Assembly (NCBI RefSeq): GCF_000004825.1
Contig: NW_008805085.1
Span: 124,001-188,000 of the forward strand
DNA length: 64,000 nt
DNA from: Heterostelium album PN500
Taxonomy: Eukaryota > Evosea > Eumycetozoa > Acytosteliales > Acytosteliaceae
Direction of reading: 5' to 3'
The first letter of the stretch is position 1, and the number at the start of each line of letters is the position of its first letter. A program made the translations under genes and the position numbers. The notes below the pieces were generated by a model that did no database searches, was not told where the DNA came from, and was given only the letters and a program-made list of their open reading frames with translations. This document shows positions 52,828 through 62,333 of the stretch, piece after piece.

Positions 52828-54031
52828 ATGTGTGAAGATTTATTAGTTTGTTTATTTGGCTATGGAAGTATCCTATGGAGACCTGTAAGTAATCCACAAT
52901 CATTCTAAATCAAACTTTTATTGTCATTAGGTTTGTTGACATTTTTTTCGTTTTATCATTTAATAGGGATTTCCATATGTAAGAAAATTCAATGCTTATA
53001 TTAAAGGATATAAAAGAATGTTCTACCAAGGAAGTACGGATCACAGAGGAACTCCTGTAAGTTAAAAGAAAAAAAACAAAACAGTTTTATTTGGAATTGG
53101 ATATGATTACTAATTCAATATTGATTCATAATAATAGGAAGCACCTGGTAGAGTTGTAACATTGATTCAAAAACCAAAGGATTATATAGAGGACGATTGG
53201 ATTACATGGGGTACTGTTTATTGTATTCCCGACGAAGAAGCAGAGATCATTTTAAAGAATCTAGACTACAGAGAGAAAGGTGGATACGAGAGAATAGAAA
53301 CCGATGTCTATGTCAACGGAAAAGACACTCCACATGGAAAAGCATTGTTATATTTAGCATCCAACGATAATAACGAGTATTTGGGTGCCGATACGATCGA
53401 TAATATTGCACTACAGATCTTCAAGTCGGTGGGACCAAGCGGAAGAAACTTGGACTACCTATTGAAGCTTGCCGCCAGCTTACGAAAGATGGAGGTTGTC
53501 GACGATCACGTTTTCGATCTCGAATCGAAAGTACTGGAACTCATGAAACTTCATAACATTTCACATTCGCACGAGGGTCACGTCGCCAGCAGGCTACTGG
53601 CAGACAATGGCGCGCAAACCAACAACGCCTCACATGACGACTCGTCGACCTCTGGCGACGAAACAGCGATCTCTGCGATTACACTGTCTGCTGCACAAGA
53701 TATTGCAGCAGAGACATTGATGCTTCAAAAGAAATACTTTACCGAGCCAAAAGGTTCGATCGTAATCGATAGCGGCGCAGTACAAGCAATTAGTCAGCGC
53801 GCCAAATCATTGTTGGCCATCGGAATCATCAGGGTGGTTGGATCATTCGAATGCGATTCACTCATCTCCATATTGGACACCAACAATCAAGAGATCTCCA
53901 GAGGTATCACCAACTACAGCAGCGAGGAAATATCGAAACTCATTGGAACACACTCTGGAAAGATCAATCAAGTTTTAGGATTTACAAGAGGTGAAGAAAT
54001 TGTAGAAAATAAAAATTTAATTTTAGTATAA
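52828..54031 (+). CDS. ChaC-type gamma-glutamylcyclotransferase fused to a glutamate-5-kinase-type PUA domain
   Basis: Three exons, 52828-52884, 52967-53056 and 53138-54031, all phase 0, encode 346 residues. Residues 1-190 are a ChaC domain: the substrate-loop motif FGYGSILWRPGFP, YIKGYKRMFYQGSTDHRG, GTVYCIPDEEAE and the catalytic-Glu region LDYREKGGYE, then GPSGRNLDYLLKLA. The ChaC family splits cytosolic glutathione into 5-oxoproline and Cys-Gly. After an Asp/Ser/Thr-rich linker, residues about 250-346 match the PUA domain at the C-terminus of bacterial ProB: KGSIVIDSGAVQAI, SLLAIGIIRVVGSFE, ISRGITNYSSEEI, IGTHSGKINQVLGF. No kinase domain is present. The two parts share one long exon, so this is not a chance splice. 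The role of the PUA module (RNA or metabolite sensing) is speculation. Confidence 0.9.
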
Positions 54032-54820
54032 TACTAAGTATAAATAGATAGTTTTCAAAAAAAAAATATCAACAATTTCCTTTTTTTTTTACTATTTATT
54101 TATTAATTTTCAACAAAATTGTTGATAAAAGCTGTTCAATTCAGTTCCCAATTCCATTCATTTCATTTTATTTTGTTTAACAGGACCTGGTAAATAAATA
54201 AAAATTGATAACATCCGATACCAACCTGGCCTGTCACCAAATGTCAGCCCAATAATAACAACAGTATCAATACACAAATGATTTAGTTTTCTTCGTTGTT
54301 CAACAACAATTTTTTATTATTATACGTGTTTTCTTTTATTTTACCATGAATCTTTCCAAGGATTTTTCAGTCAAAAAAGTGTTGTTGAAAAAATCTTAAA
54401 ACAAAATTTTTTTTTTGTGTTTGACAAGACTCACAAAAATCCAACCGACTTGCAAAAACAAACGTTTATCGTCGACATCATCTGCTCTCACGTATTCATC
54501 TCCATTGTTTTTTTCCTTTGGTTTTTTGTATTTTTATTATGATTTTTTTAATTTTTTTTTTTTTAAACAAATTATTAATATCCTTTATTATTTTTTTGTT
54601 GAGAAAGTCCAGCTTGCAAATTCATTTTCCAATTCCGTTTTATCTAAACTATCAAGATTGATTAAGTTTATTTTTATTATTATTATTTTTTTTATTGATA
54701 TTAATAAATAATATTTTAATCAATCAAGCTATTATCTTTTTTGTATATATTTTTTTTTTCTATTTTTTTTTTTTTTTTTATATTTTAGATATCTAGATTA
54801 ATTTCGATCGAAAATCAATC
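54032..54820. other. Intergenic spacer with a short GC-rich hairpin
   Basis: AT-rich promoter region of the sulfotransferase gene. A 55-base GC-richer segment (54180-54234) folds on itself: ACAGG pairs with CCTGT, then CC/GG and GGT/ACC. An open frame at 54415-54711 is low-complexity and not judged real. Confidence 0.45.
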
Positions 54821-56218
54821 ATGATAGAGAAAAAACAAATTTTATACGTTTTACTTTTTTCTTTTATGGCAGTCATTGCTTTCCAGATCTATGTGACAAC
54901 CAACAGTACAGATAATCAGAGTTGTCCACAACTACACGAAGTATTGGAACAACAGAAACACTATCAATCGAAAATCGAGGAATCACTTCGCGACGTCAAC
55001 AGAAAGCTGAGTAATATTGGATCGTCCGGTAGTGCAACCGGAAATGGATTGGTTGTAAACGATGGCATGCCAAAGAAGAAAGACTATATGGCGCCAGAGG
55101 ATTACGAAGATATCGCCCAGGAGTTGCTGGCACGTCAGAAGCAATCGCGTGCCAACATTCCAAACACCTGTTTCCCACTCGACGGCAAGACACTCTGTCT
55201 TCCGAATTTCATTATCATCGGAGCGATGAAGGCTGGAACTACCTTCCTCGACTACTACATCCAACGTCATCCACTGGTTGCCAAGCACACCAAGAAGGAG
55301 ATTTGGTATTTCAACAGCTTCTACAACTCCAAGGGAATCGAGTTCTACGCCGACCACTTTGAGACTCTGACAGCAGAGCAACCAAAGCTCATTGGTGAGG
55401 CAACTCCATTCTATGTGAACAACCCATTCACTGCCGCTCGTATGTTTGCCACCCTCAGAAATGTCAAGATGATCATGATGTTGCGTGATCCAGTCGATCG
55501 TGTCTTCTCACAATACCATTTCTCACTCCAGTGGATCTCCAAGAATCGTGAGTCAGCACCAAAGATCACTGATCCAGCCGATTTCGAGACAATGGTTCGG
55601 GAAGAGATCGATGTCATCGAGACATGCGTTCGTGGTCAAGAGAAATTCAAAGAGCAACAAGAGGAATTCAAGAAATCCAACCGTCCAGCCGACGAATTTG
55701 ACTTGCAGAACCCATTCTACATCAACCACGCCTACAAGAACTGGACATTCTACAAGGATTGCGCCAAATGCGACAAGTGCTTCCAAACCGGAGGTATTAT
55801 GCACACATCTGGACATCCATCGTTTGGTATGATCGCCAAGAGTTTGTACTATGAACAATTGTATCATTGGTTATCTTATTTCCCAATGGATCAATTTTTA
55901 TTTATTAGATATGAAGATATTCAAAGTTATCCAGAGAAAGGTAATTATATATTTTAGACTTTATTATAATAATATGGATTACTAACTCAATCAATTTCAT
56001 TACCTATTATATTATCATATTATAAACTTATAGTTTTGAGAGATTTAGAAATATTTTTAGGTTTACCAGCATTTGATTATGGTGAATTCACACCAAAGAA
56101 TGCAGGATCACACACACAAATGAATCCAGAAACAAGACAACTTTTAGTTGATTACTTTAAACCACACAACGAGAAGCTTTTCAAACTTTTGAATAAAGAT
56201 TTTAATTGGTCAACATAA
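54821..56218 (+). CDS. Golgi-type carbohydrate sulfotransferase
   Basis: Two exons, 54821-55940 and 56034-56218, joined as PEKV-LRDLEIFLG, give 434 residues. The N-terminus MIEKKQILYVLLFSFMAVIA is a type II signal anchor (membrane span about 7-25), followed by a coiled stem. The PAPS sites are both visible: the 5'-phosphosulfate loop IIGAMKAGTTFLDYYI (Lys137) and the 3'-phosphate site VKMIMMLRDPVDRVFSQYH (Arg221 region). Cysteine-rich CAKCDKC lies near residue 315. Such enzymes transfer sulfate from PAPS to sugars of glycoproteins or glycolipids in the Golgi lumen. The arrangement is closest to heparan-sulfate/GalNAc4S-6ST-type enzymes; the acceptor is unknown. Confidence 0.9.
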
Positions 56219-56577
56219 GATATTGACCGATCGACAATAATATATAATAATATAATTTTTTAAAAAAAATTTAATATAAAAAAAATAAATTAAATTAAAC
56301 AAAAACATAATTAAGCTTTTTTTTTTTGATTTATATTTTTATTTGTTTTATATTTGTTTGATTGATTAGCTGATTGATTAATTTTTATACAAAAAAAAAA
56401 TAGAGAGAGAAGAATGTATTGAGTAATTATTTAAATCGATTCTCAAAAACTATAATATATTATTTGTAATTACATAGTGAATGATTTATATTAAAATGAT
56501 GATAATAATAATAATAATAAGAGGGTGTTGTTGTCATATTATTGTTTTTTAGTTAGTTTAGTTTAGTTTAGCTTAGT
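56219..56577. other. Convergent spacer, AT-rich with simple repeats
   Basis: Contains an (AAT)n run at 56500-56520 and repeated TTTAG units at 56550-56580. No gene seen. Confidence 0.5.
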
Positions 56578-57591
56578 TTAGTTGTTATTGTTGTTGTTTG
56601 GGTCAACACCAGTAGCCTTGACATTGTAATACTTTTGATATAATTGGAAACAGTCGTCTGATGAGATCTTCTTCCATCCATCCTTTTGTACATGATAAAC
56701 ATTGATAAAACCACCACTCATTGCATCACGATGTGTGGCATGATATACAGAACGACGACCCAATTCACAGGCTTGCTCATCGGTCATATTCCAATCGAAT
56801 CCAGAATCGAGAACACCATATGCATAGGTGGAACCTGATCCAACTGCGAATCTCAATCCTTTCAATCTAGTACCTTCACTATCTACATAATATAAACATG
56901 GTCCAGTTTTATCCCATCCAGTAACCATTGTACCCTACAGTGCATTTAATATTAACATATATATATATTAGTTGTTAAATTCTAAAAAGTCTACTTAATA
57001 TTGTTAAAAAGTTTACTTACCATTGATAAACCGTAACCTTTATATCCGTATACAATATTAGCGAGAATCTTTGATGCAGCGGCAACTGAAATCATCTCTT
57101 TGTTTCTAAGTTCGAATAATCTACATTGACGACCGAGCTCACGTTCCCAGTAGGAGCAATCGGCAGCACCACCAGCCATTGTACCTAGCAAGTATGGTGT
57201 AATCTCAATTACCTTCTTTACGGTTCTAGATGCTACATAAGAACCTTGAGTTGACTTTGAATCTACTGCTACAATAACACCACCTGCATATTGGAATGCC
57301 AATGTAGTTGTACCGTGTGCCATTTCAATTGGTTTTGGTGCATTTGGATGATCCCATACTTGTTCCAAGAAATCTCCTGGCTAAATAATAATAATAATAA
57401 TAATATAAACACAATAATTAATTAAAATCACAAACTATTTATCTATCTATATCTATAATTGTTTTTAATATTACTTTACAAGCTGGCATCTCAAAATGTT
57501 GAGTATCTACCATATCCAATTCCTGTAATATATCACTTTCATAGGTACGATTTAAACCTGTTGAAATCTTATCAAAATCAATCATTGACAT
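56578..57591 (-). CDS. psmB5: 20S proteasome subunit beta type-5
   Basis: Three exons, 57475-57591, 57021-57380 and 56578-56934, all phase 0, encode 277 residues. A propeptide of 62 residues ends in MAHG, followed by [19 protein letters not shown]. Thr63 is therefore the N-terminal nucleophile after autocleavage, with the catalytic Asp in VDSKST and the Lys of the same motif. Further family blocks are [36 protein letters not shown] and [14 protein letters not shown]. Beta5 provides the chymotrypsin-like activity of the proteasome. The C-terminus ends in an Asn run (DPNNNNNN), which is unusual outside dictyostelids. Start is the first of two close ATGs (MSMIDFDK). Confidence 0.95.
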
Positions 57592-58165
57592 CTTTTCTGA
57601 TTGGTATGTGTAGTATATAATTAAAAATAGAGAAATAAAAATGTATGTTATAAACAAATAAAATTTAATAAAAAAAAAATATTAAGTTGATTAATTTAAT
57701 AAAAAAAAGAAAGGTTTGATTCACAGAGTGGGTTGTGTAACTTCACTCTTTTTTAAATTTTAATTTTTTACACTCACCATCTCTGCTCTCAACAAAATTT
57801 TTAATTCTTGAAAAATGTAGTTCGAATGACATCTCAAAAAATTCTTTAAAAACTCAAATTTAAATTAAAAAAAAATAAAATTTTTGAGAGTGCAGCCGGA
57901 ACGACCTAGTGGTTGCTGGTGCTCACTGCGCAGCCCGAGCATGTTTGAAAGCCAACACTGATTGTTTCTACCAGCAGATATTCCTAGTAAATCAATAATT
58001 AGATAACTAAGAAAGAAGATGTAAGTAATATATAAACAACAACAGGAATCATCAACCAAGTTAGATTGTTGATTGAAACACATAGTTCTAAGAAAACAAG
58101 AGAGAATCAGTAATCTAATCAAGTATAAATCACTACTATTCATATACTATAATCAATCTATAGCA
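57592..58165. promoter_or_regulatory. Bidirectional promoter of psmB5 and rps2 with a GC-rich structured patch and a probable 5' UTR intron
   Basis: The patch at 57891-57990 is strikingly GC-rich for this genome. TGCTGGT (57914-57920) pairs with ACCAGCA (57970-57976), TGCTC (57920-57924) with GAGCA (57937-57941), and TGTT (57942-57945) with AACA (57954-57957), giving a small multi-arm fold. Further down, GTAAGT at 58021 and CTATAG at 58158-58163 would form a 143-base 5' UTR intron ending three bases before the rps2 ATG's last base pair context (CAATGG). The patch may be the rps2 leader or an independent RNA. Confidence 0.45.
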
Positions 58166-58972
58166 ATGGCTGAAACTACTAACGCAGCCGATCAAAGACG
58201 TCCAGGTGGAGACAGACAACAACGTGGAGGTGGACCCCAACGTGGAGGTCAACGTGGTGGTAGAGGTGGACCCCAACGTGGTGGACAACGTCGTGGTGGT
58301 GACAACGAGAAGTGGACCCCAGTTACCAAGCTCGGTCGTCTTGTCGCTCAAGGTTTGATCAAGTCAATCCACGAGATCTACTTGTTCTCCCTCCCAATCA
58401 AGGAACATCAAATCATTGACAAGTTCTTGTCACTCAAGGATGAGGTCATGAAGATCATGCCAGTCCAAAAGCAAACCCGTGCCGGTCAACGTACCCGTTT
58501 CAAGGCTTTCGTCGTTGTCGGTGATGCCAACGGTCACGTCGGTCTCGGTGTCAAGTGTGCTAAGGAAGTTGCCACTGCCATCTCTGGTGCTATCGTTGCC
58601 GCCAAGCTCTCTGTCATCCCAGTCCGTCGTGGTTACTGGGGATCCAAGCTCGGAGCTCCACACACCGTCCCAACCAAGGTCACCGGTAAATGTGGTTCCG
58701 TCGCTCTCCGTCTCGTACCAGCTCCACGTGGTACCGGTATCGTAGCTGCTCGTGTTCCAAAGAAGCTCCTCCAATACGCCGGTATTGAGGACGTCTACAC
58801 CTCCTCAAGAGGTAAGACCAGAACCATGGGTAACTTTGTCTTGGCCACCTTTGCTGCCATCACCAAGACCTACGCTTACCTCACCCCAGATCTCTGGAAG
58901 GTTACCCCACTCGAGAAGACCCCATACCAAAAGTTCTCTGAAATCCTCGCTGAGAAGAAGGAATCCAACTAA
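58166..58972 (+). CDS. rps2: Small ribosomal subunit protein uS5 (RPS2)
   Basis: Single coding exon of 268 residues starting [16 protein letters not shown]; the ATG follows a likely 5' UTR intron. An N-terminal Arg/Gly/Gln tail with [11 protein letters not shown] repeats (RGG type, a likely arginine-methylation region) precedes the uS5 double-stranded-RNA-binding fold: [18 protein letters not shown] and [16 protein letters not shown], then [19 protein letters not shown] in the S5 C-terminal domain. It belongs to the 40S subunit near the mRNA entry site and affects decoding fidelity. Codon use is strongly biased to C-ending codons, as expected for a highly expressed gene. Confidence 0.97.
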   Translation: MAETTNAADQRRPGGDRQQRGGGPQRGGQRGGRGGPQRGGQRRGGDNEKWTPVTKLGRLVAQGLIKSIHEIYLFSLPIKEHQIIDKFLSLKDEVMKIMPVQKQTRAGQRTRFKAFVVVGDANGHVGLGVKCAKEVATAISGAIVAAKLSVIPVRRGYWGSKLGAPHTVPTKVTGKCGSVALRLVPAPRGTGIVAARVPKKLLQYAGIEDVYTSSRGKTRTMGNFVLATFAAITKTYAYLTPDLWKVTPLEKTPYQKFSEILAEKKESN

Positions 58973-59554
58973 ACGTCCAACGATCATTAACAGGCGTCAA
59001 TTCTCTACACCCAACTAATCCACATGTTTCAGTCTAATGCCCCTTAACTTTAAAGTTGGAAGTAAAAATAAAATAAATAAAAAAATACAACCAAAAAAAA
59101 AAGTTAAAAAAAAAATATATTACATTATCCTCTTGTCTTTAATTATTTGTTTGGAAGAATAATATATATTGAATTAACCAATTGATTATATCCAGCAGTT
59201 GTTTTTTAAACATTCGAGGTCAGTCTTCATGAAATCAAATCGATTGGTCATCTTCTGAGAATCAAACAGTCTGATATTATTGACCAATAATAATTGTTAA
59301 GTGAACAATCTGCCATTAAAACAACTAGCTTTTCCTTGAGGTAATACTAAACAATAACATCGAGATACTGATTGTTTAAATTCAATAAATTGGATATTTG
59401 CAAAATCAATTTTGATTTTTGGGTCCAAATAAAAAATTTTCTTGAAGGGTTTAGGTGCCAACCCAATCAGAAAATCACAACTCTATTAATATTTTTTAAT
59501 TATGTTGTAATATTGTTAATTTAAAAGTAAAGTAGATAGAGGAAAAGAAGAAAA
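58973..59554. other. Spacer between rps2 and the 146-residue orphan gene, with a decayed gene copy
   Basis: The first 150 bases are the rps2 3' UTR; 59210-59380 carries a degraded copy of the downstream gene's 3' end (listed separately); the rest is AT-rich promoter. Confidence 0.6.
59237..59360 (+). pseudogene. Decayed partial tandem copy of the downstream 146-residue gene
   Basis: Several collinear matches to the gene at 59555-59995: AAATCGAxxGGTCA (59237-59250 against 59827-59840), GAATCAAACAGTCT then ATATxATTGA (from 59259 against 59859), and GAGGTAATACxAAACAATAACA (59338-59359 against 59927-59948). Spacing shifts from 590 to 600 and back to 589 bases, so small indels have occurred. No long frame remains. 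It looks like the 3' third of an ancient tandem duplicate. A weaker echo (CATTCGAGGT at 59210-59219) may be a second remnant. Confidence 0.75.
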
Positions 59555-59995
59555 ATGGCGAATTTACAACCTGCAGTGATTATCGAACCTACTATAGTTG
59601 ATGGTGAAGGAAAGGGAGTCCAAATACTGAACACCACCAATCGGGTCGTACGGTTTCTCATTAGATCGAGGGAAGCACACGAAGAGTTCCCAGATCATAT
59701 AGAGAAAAAAGCCCAGCATGGCACCGTCGGAGGTAACAATACGGCAAAGACATACATGGTGCACAGTGATGAATCATTTGTATCGGTGTTCATCGTTGAA
59801 AATGGACGCTATCTTATTATCCTTAAAAATCGACAGGTCAACAGAGGCAAGTGTATAAGAATCAAACAGTCTCATATCATTGATGCCGAAGAGAATAGCC
59901 TACCGGTATATTACAACGAGCATTTCGAGGTAATACAAAACAATAACAATAATGGCGACCACCACCGTGTGAATACCGGAGCAGAAGGCGCGTAG
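59555..59995 (+). CDS. Orphan 146-residue protein
   Basis: Not recognised. Single exon beginning MANLQPAVIIEPTIVDGEG and ending with an Asn run and a His/Arg-rich tail (NNNNNGDHHRVNTGAEGA), stop TAG. Alternating hydrophobic residues (VQILNTTNRVVRFLIRS; ESFVSVFIVENGRYLIILKN) suggest a compact beta-rich fold with no signal peptide or membrane span. The composition is clearly coding and GC-richer than its flanks. A decayed tandem copy lies 590 bases upstream, so the locus has a history of duplication, typical of small amoebal gene families. No function is proposed. Confidence 0.7.
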   Translation: MANLQPAVIIEPTIVDGEGKGVQILNTTNRVVRFLIRSREAHEEFPDHIEKKAQHGTVGGNNTAKTYMVHSDESFVSVFIVENGRYLIILKNRQVNRGKCIRIKQSHIIDAEENSLPVYYNEHFEVIQNNNNNGDHHRVNTGAEGA

Positions 59996-60250
59996 CAATA
60001 TATTTATAAATAGTATTTAATAATATAAGATAAAAGTATAAATGTAATACATCAAGACATCGATTTATGTCATGAAATAGTAAACCGATATAGTATTAGT
60101 CATTGTTTAATATCAAACAACAGCCACATTAATCATTGTAATATACATAATAAATTATATAATCTTCACAGTCATCTGGAAGGACTGTCGAATGTAAATT
60201 CAATTTATTTTATTTGTATAATCTTTTAAAAGTTATTAATAACTAACTAC

Positions 60251-60290
<40 letters not shown>

Positions 60291-60422
60291 CATCCTTTGG
60301 AAAGAATCAACAAATATTTAATTATTTCTTATTGAAATGAAAATCAAAGAGATATATATAGATTAAATAATTATATTACATTGCATTTATTTATCATTTA
60401 TCATATACATTTTATTATAAAG
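59996..60422. other. Convergent spacer with an ATT microsatellite
   Basis: AT-rich 3' regions of two convergent genes. An uninterrupted (ATT)n array of about 12 units lies at 60251-60288. No gene seen. Confidence 0.6.
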
Positions 60423-61515
60423 TTATTCAGAATGATTGTTGGTTGGTTCCTTTCTTAGTTCTTTAAAGATTGAATCGGGTGATTGATATCTCTCTGATTG
60501 TAGCGGCCAAGTGAGAAGTGCATTGAGAATATCGTGTAGATGGTCGAAGATTTCATTGATCTCTTGTTTGTCTTGATCGTTGAATGTTTGAATATAGGTT
60601 TCAATGACGAGTCTCTCCAGTTCCAGATATTTGTTCAGCCATTTCTCAATCTCCACTACAAAGTAGCTGAAGCATTCCTCCAATGTCATATTCATCTTTA
60701 CCTGAAGAAAGTGGAATGAATTCATCTTTATATCTTTCTCTTTGACTTCTTTCTCATAGGAGAACAAATCGTTGTACAGCGAACAAATGATACTGATCGA
60801 TTCCAACAGCTTCACCCATATTGGATCCAAGAATATAGCGATATTCAAATTACGAACAGTCAATAAAAGGGTCATATTGGCAACTGCTATCAAACCAATA
60901 TTATTTCTACGCAGGAAATAGAATAATTCCATTTCTGGTTCTCCTTCTAAATTCTAATATTAGAAGAAGTCATTATCAAATAATAATAAGTAAGTCAGTG
61001 ATTTCAATCTAGATATTGAATGCTTGTGAGATGTATACCTTTATATTCTTAAATGGAATGATCGAATCAAAATAATCAATAACTGAACCCTTTAACAGAT
61101 TGAATAGATCGATTCTGGTTCCAGCTCTATCTCTGATTCGTTTACAAACTACAAAAGCTAGATTCTCAAGAGCGTTGTGATTATCTTCTAGTTTCTCCAT
61201 GTAAAAGATGTTGGTGAATCTCTCTGTTATAGTCTTGGCCATCTCCATATCGACACTCTCAATGCATTCGTCAAAGAGCATCGATAGATTGTTGAATTCA
61301 GCAGCCAACACCAAATCCTCTTTATTGAGGTGCGGCCATATGTAGTTGGAGAATGGAGTGAGCTTACGATTCAGTGCATGATGCTCAGGCTTCTCGTGAG
61401 ACCACACACCAAGCTTTGCAAAATCATCAAACAGATCTTGAAGGATATCGATTTCATTTGGTTTCTTTAACCATGCCTTTGGAAACTTATCTTGAATATC
61501 TTTAAATGATAACAT
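60423..61515 (-). CDS. Class I terpene synthase (dictyostelid type)
   Basis: Two exons, 61039-61515 and 60423-60953, joined in phase 0 (PFKNIK-NLEGEPEME), encode 335 residues, the usual size of amoebal microbial-type terpene synthases. The first metal-binding motif appears as LFDECIES (Asp82 to Glu86, a D(x)xx(x)E form rather than DDxxD). The second, the NSE triad, is perfect: NDLFSYEKE (Asn220, Ser224, Glu228). The pyrophosphate sensor region RRNNIGL lies near residue 174. Such enzymes cyclise or ionise prenyl diphosphates in the cytosol to volatile mono-, sesqui- or diterpenes, often made during development. The product cannot be predicted. Both metal motifs are present, so it is probably active. 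Confidence 0.88.
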
Positions 61516-62333
61516 AATAAACTATAAATCTAAAAATATATTTATGATTTAGATAGATTAATATAAAAATAGAAACTAAAAAAGAAAAAAAAAAAAACAA
61601 CAAATGATTATAAATATAAATAAATAGATGCAATAATTAAAGAAAGAGAGTCTTAAAGTAATGGAATTATTAAGTTTAAAAAATGAAAAAAATTGAAAAA
61701 AAAATATTAGTTGATATTAATAGTAAGATATAAATTCATTTTATTATTATAGTTTTATTTTTTAACAAATCAAAAGGCATTTTTAAAAAAAAAAAAAAGT
61801 TTAGCCCGAAAACATAGGTGTTAATTAAATTTTTGCAGATATCTTGTCGAGATATTATGTAGGTTGACGTAAATATAAAACATCTTCAAAACAATATTAC
61901 TTTGTAGAGCAGAGTGTACTTTATTCATTTATTAATTAAGTTTGAGTTCAACAGGCTAAAGTTTATTTTTAAATCTCAGTTATTTTAAAATAACAAATGA
62001 ACAATCATTTAAAAACCAACTATTAGTTTACATAAACATCATTAAATCAATTAATCAAAAAATATAATATTTACAAATTATTACAAATTTAATGATAGTT
62101 ATACATATGTCAAAGATAAATTTTAATATTTTTACCCAATTTTATTAATTTATTCTTTATAGACCATAGATATGTAGATAGGTATTTATACCACTTTTAT
62201 TTAATTATCATGATTTTTAATATTCAAAAGTTTTAATATTTTAAATAATTAGAAGAAACCGAATTGTTACAATCAAAAAAACCAAACAAAAAGTATTATT
62301 CATATTAATATTAATAATTGTATGTAATCTTTA
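61516..62333. other. Intergenic spacer with a weak inverted-repeat patch
   Basis: Promoter of the terpene synthase and 3' UTR of the next gene. TTTAGCC (61800-61806) pairs with GGCTAAA (61954-61960), enclosing a perfect hairpin ATATCT/AGATAT (about 61839-61855). No gene recognised. Confidence 0.4.

Noticed and set aside
54415-54711. 98-codon plus-strand frame in a spacer
   Set aside because: Mostly Phe/Ile/Tyr from T-rich homopolymers, with no ATG-proximal coding composition and no spliced partner.
57903-57950. Reverse-strand similarity to the U4 snRNA 5' region (TGCGCAGTG)
   Set aside because: Only nine bases match, and no U4 stem-loop or Sm site follows at the right distance.
57891-57975. 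Possible tRNA gene upstream of rps2
   Set aside because: The TAGTGG and GTTTGAA stretches recall A and B boxes, but there is no 7-bp acceptor stem, no proper D or anticodon stem and no CCA-compatible end. Kept only as a structured patch.
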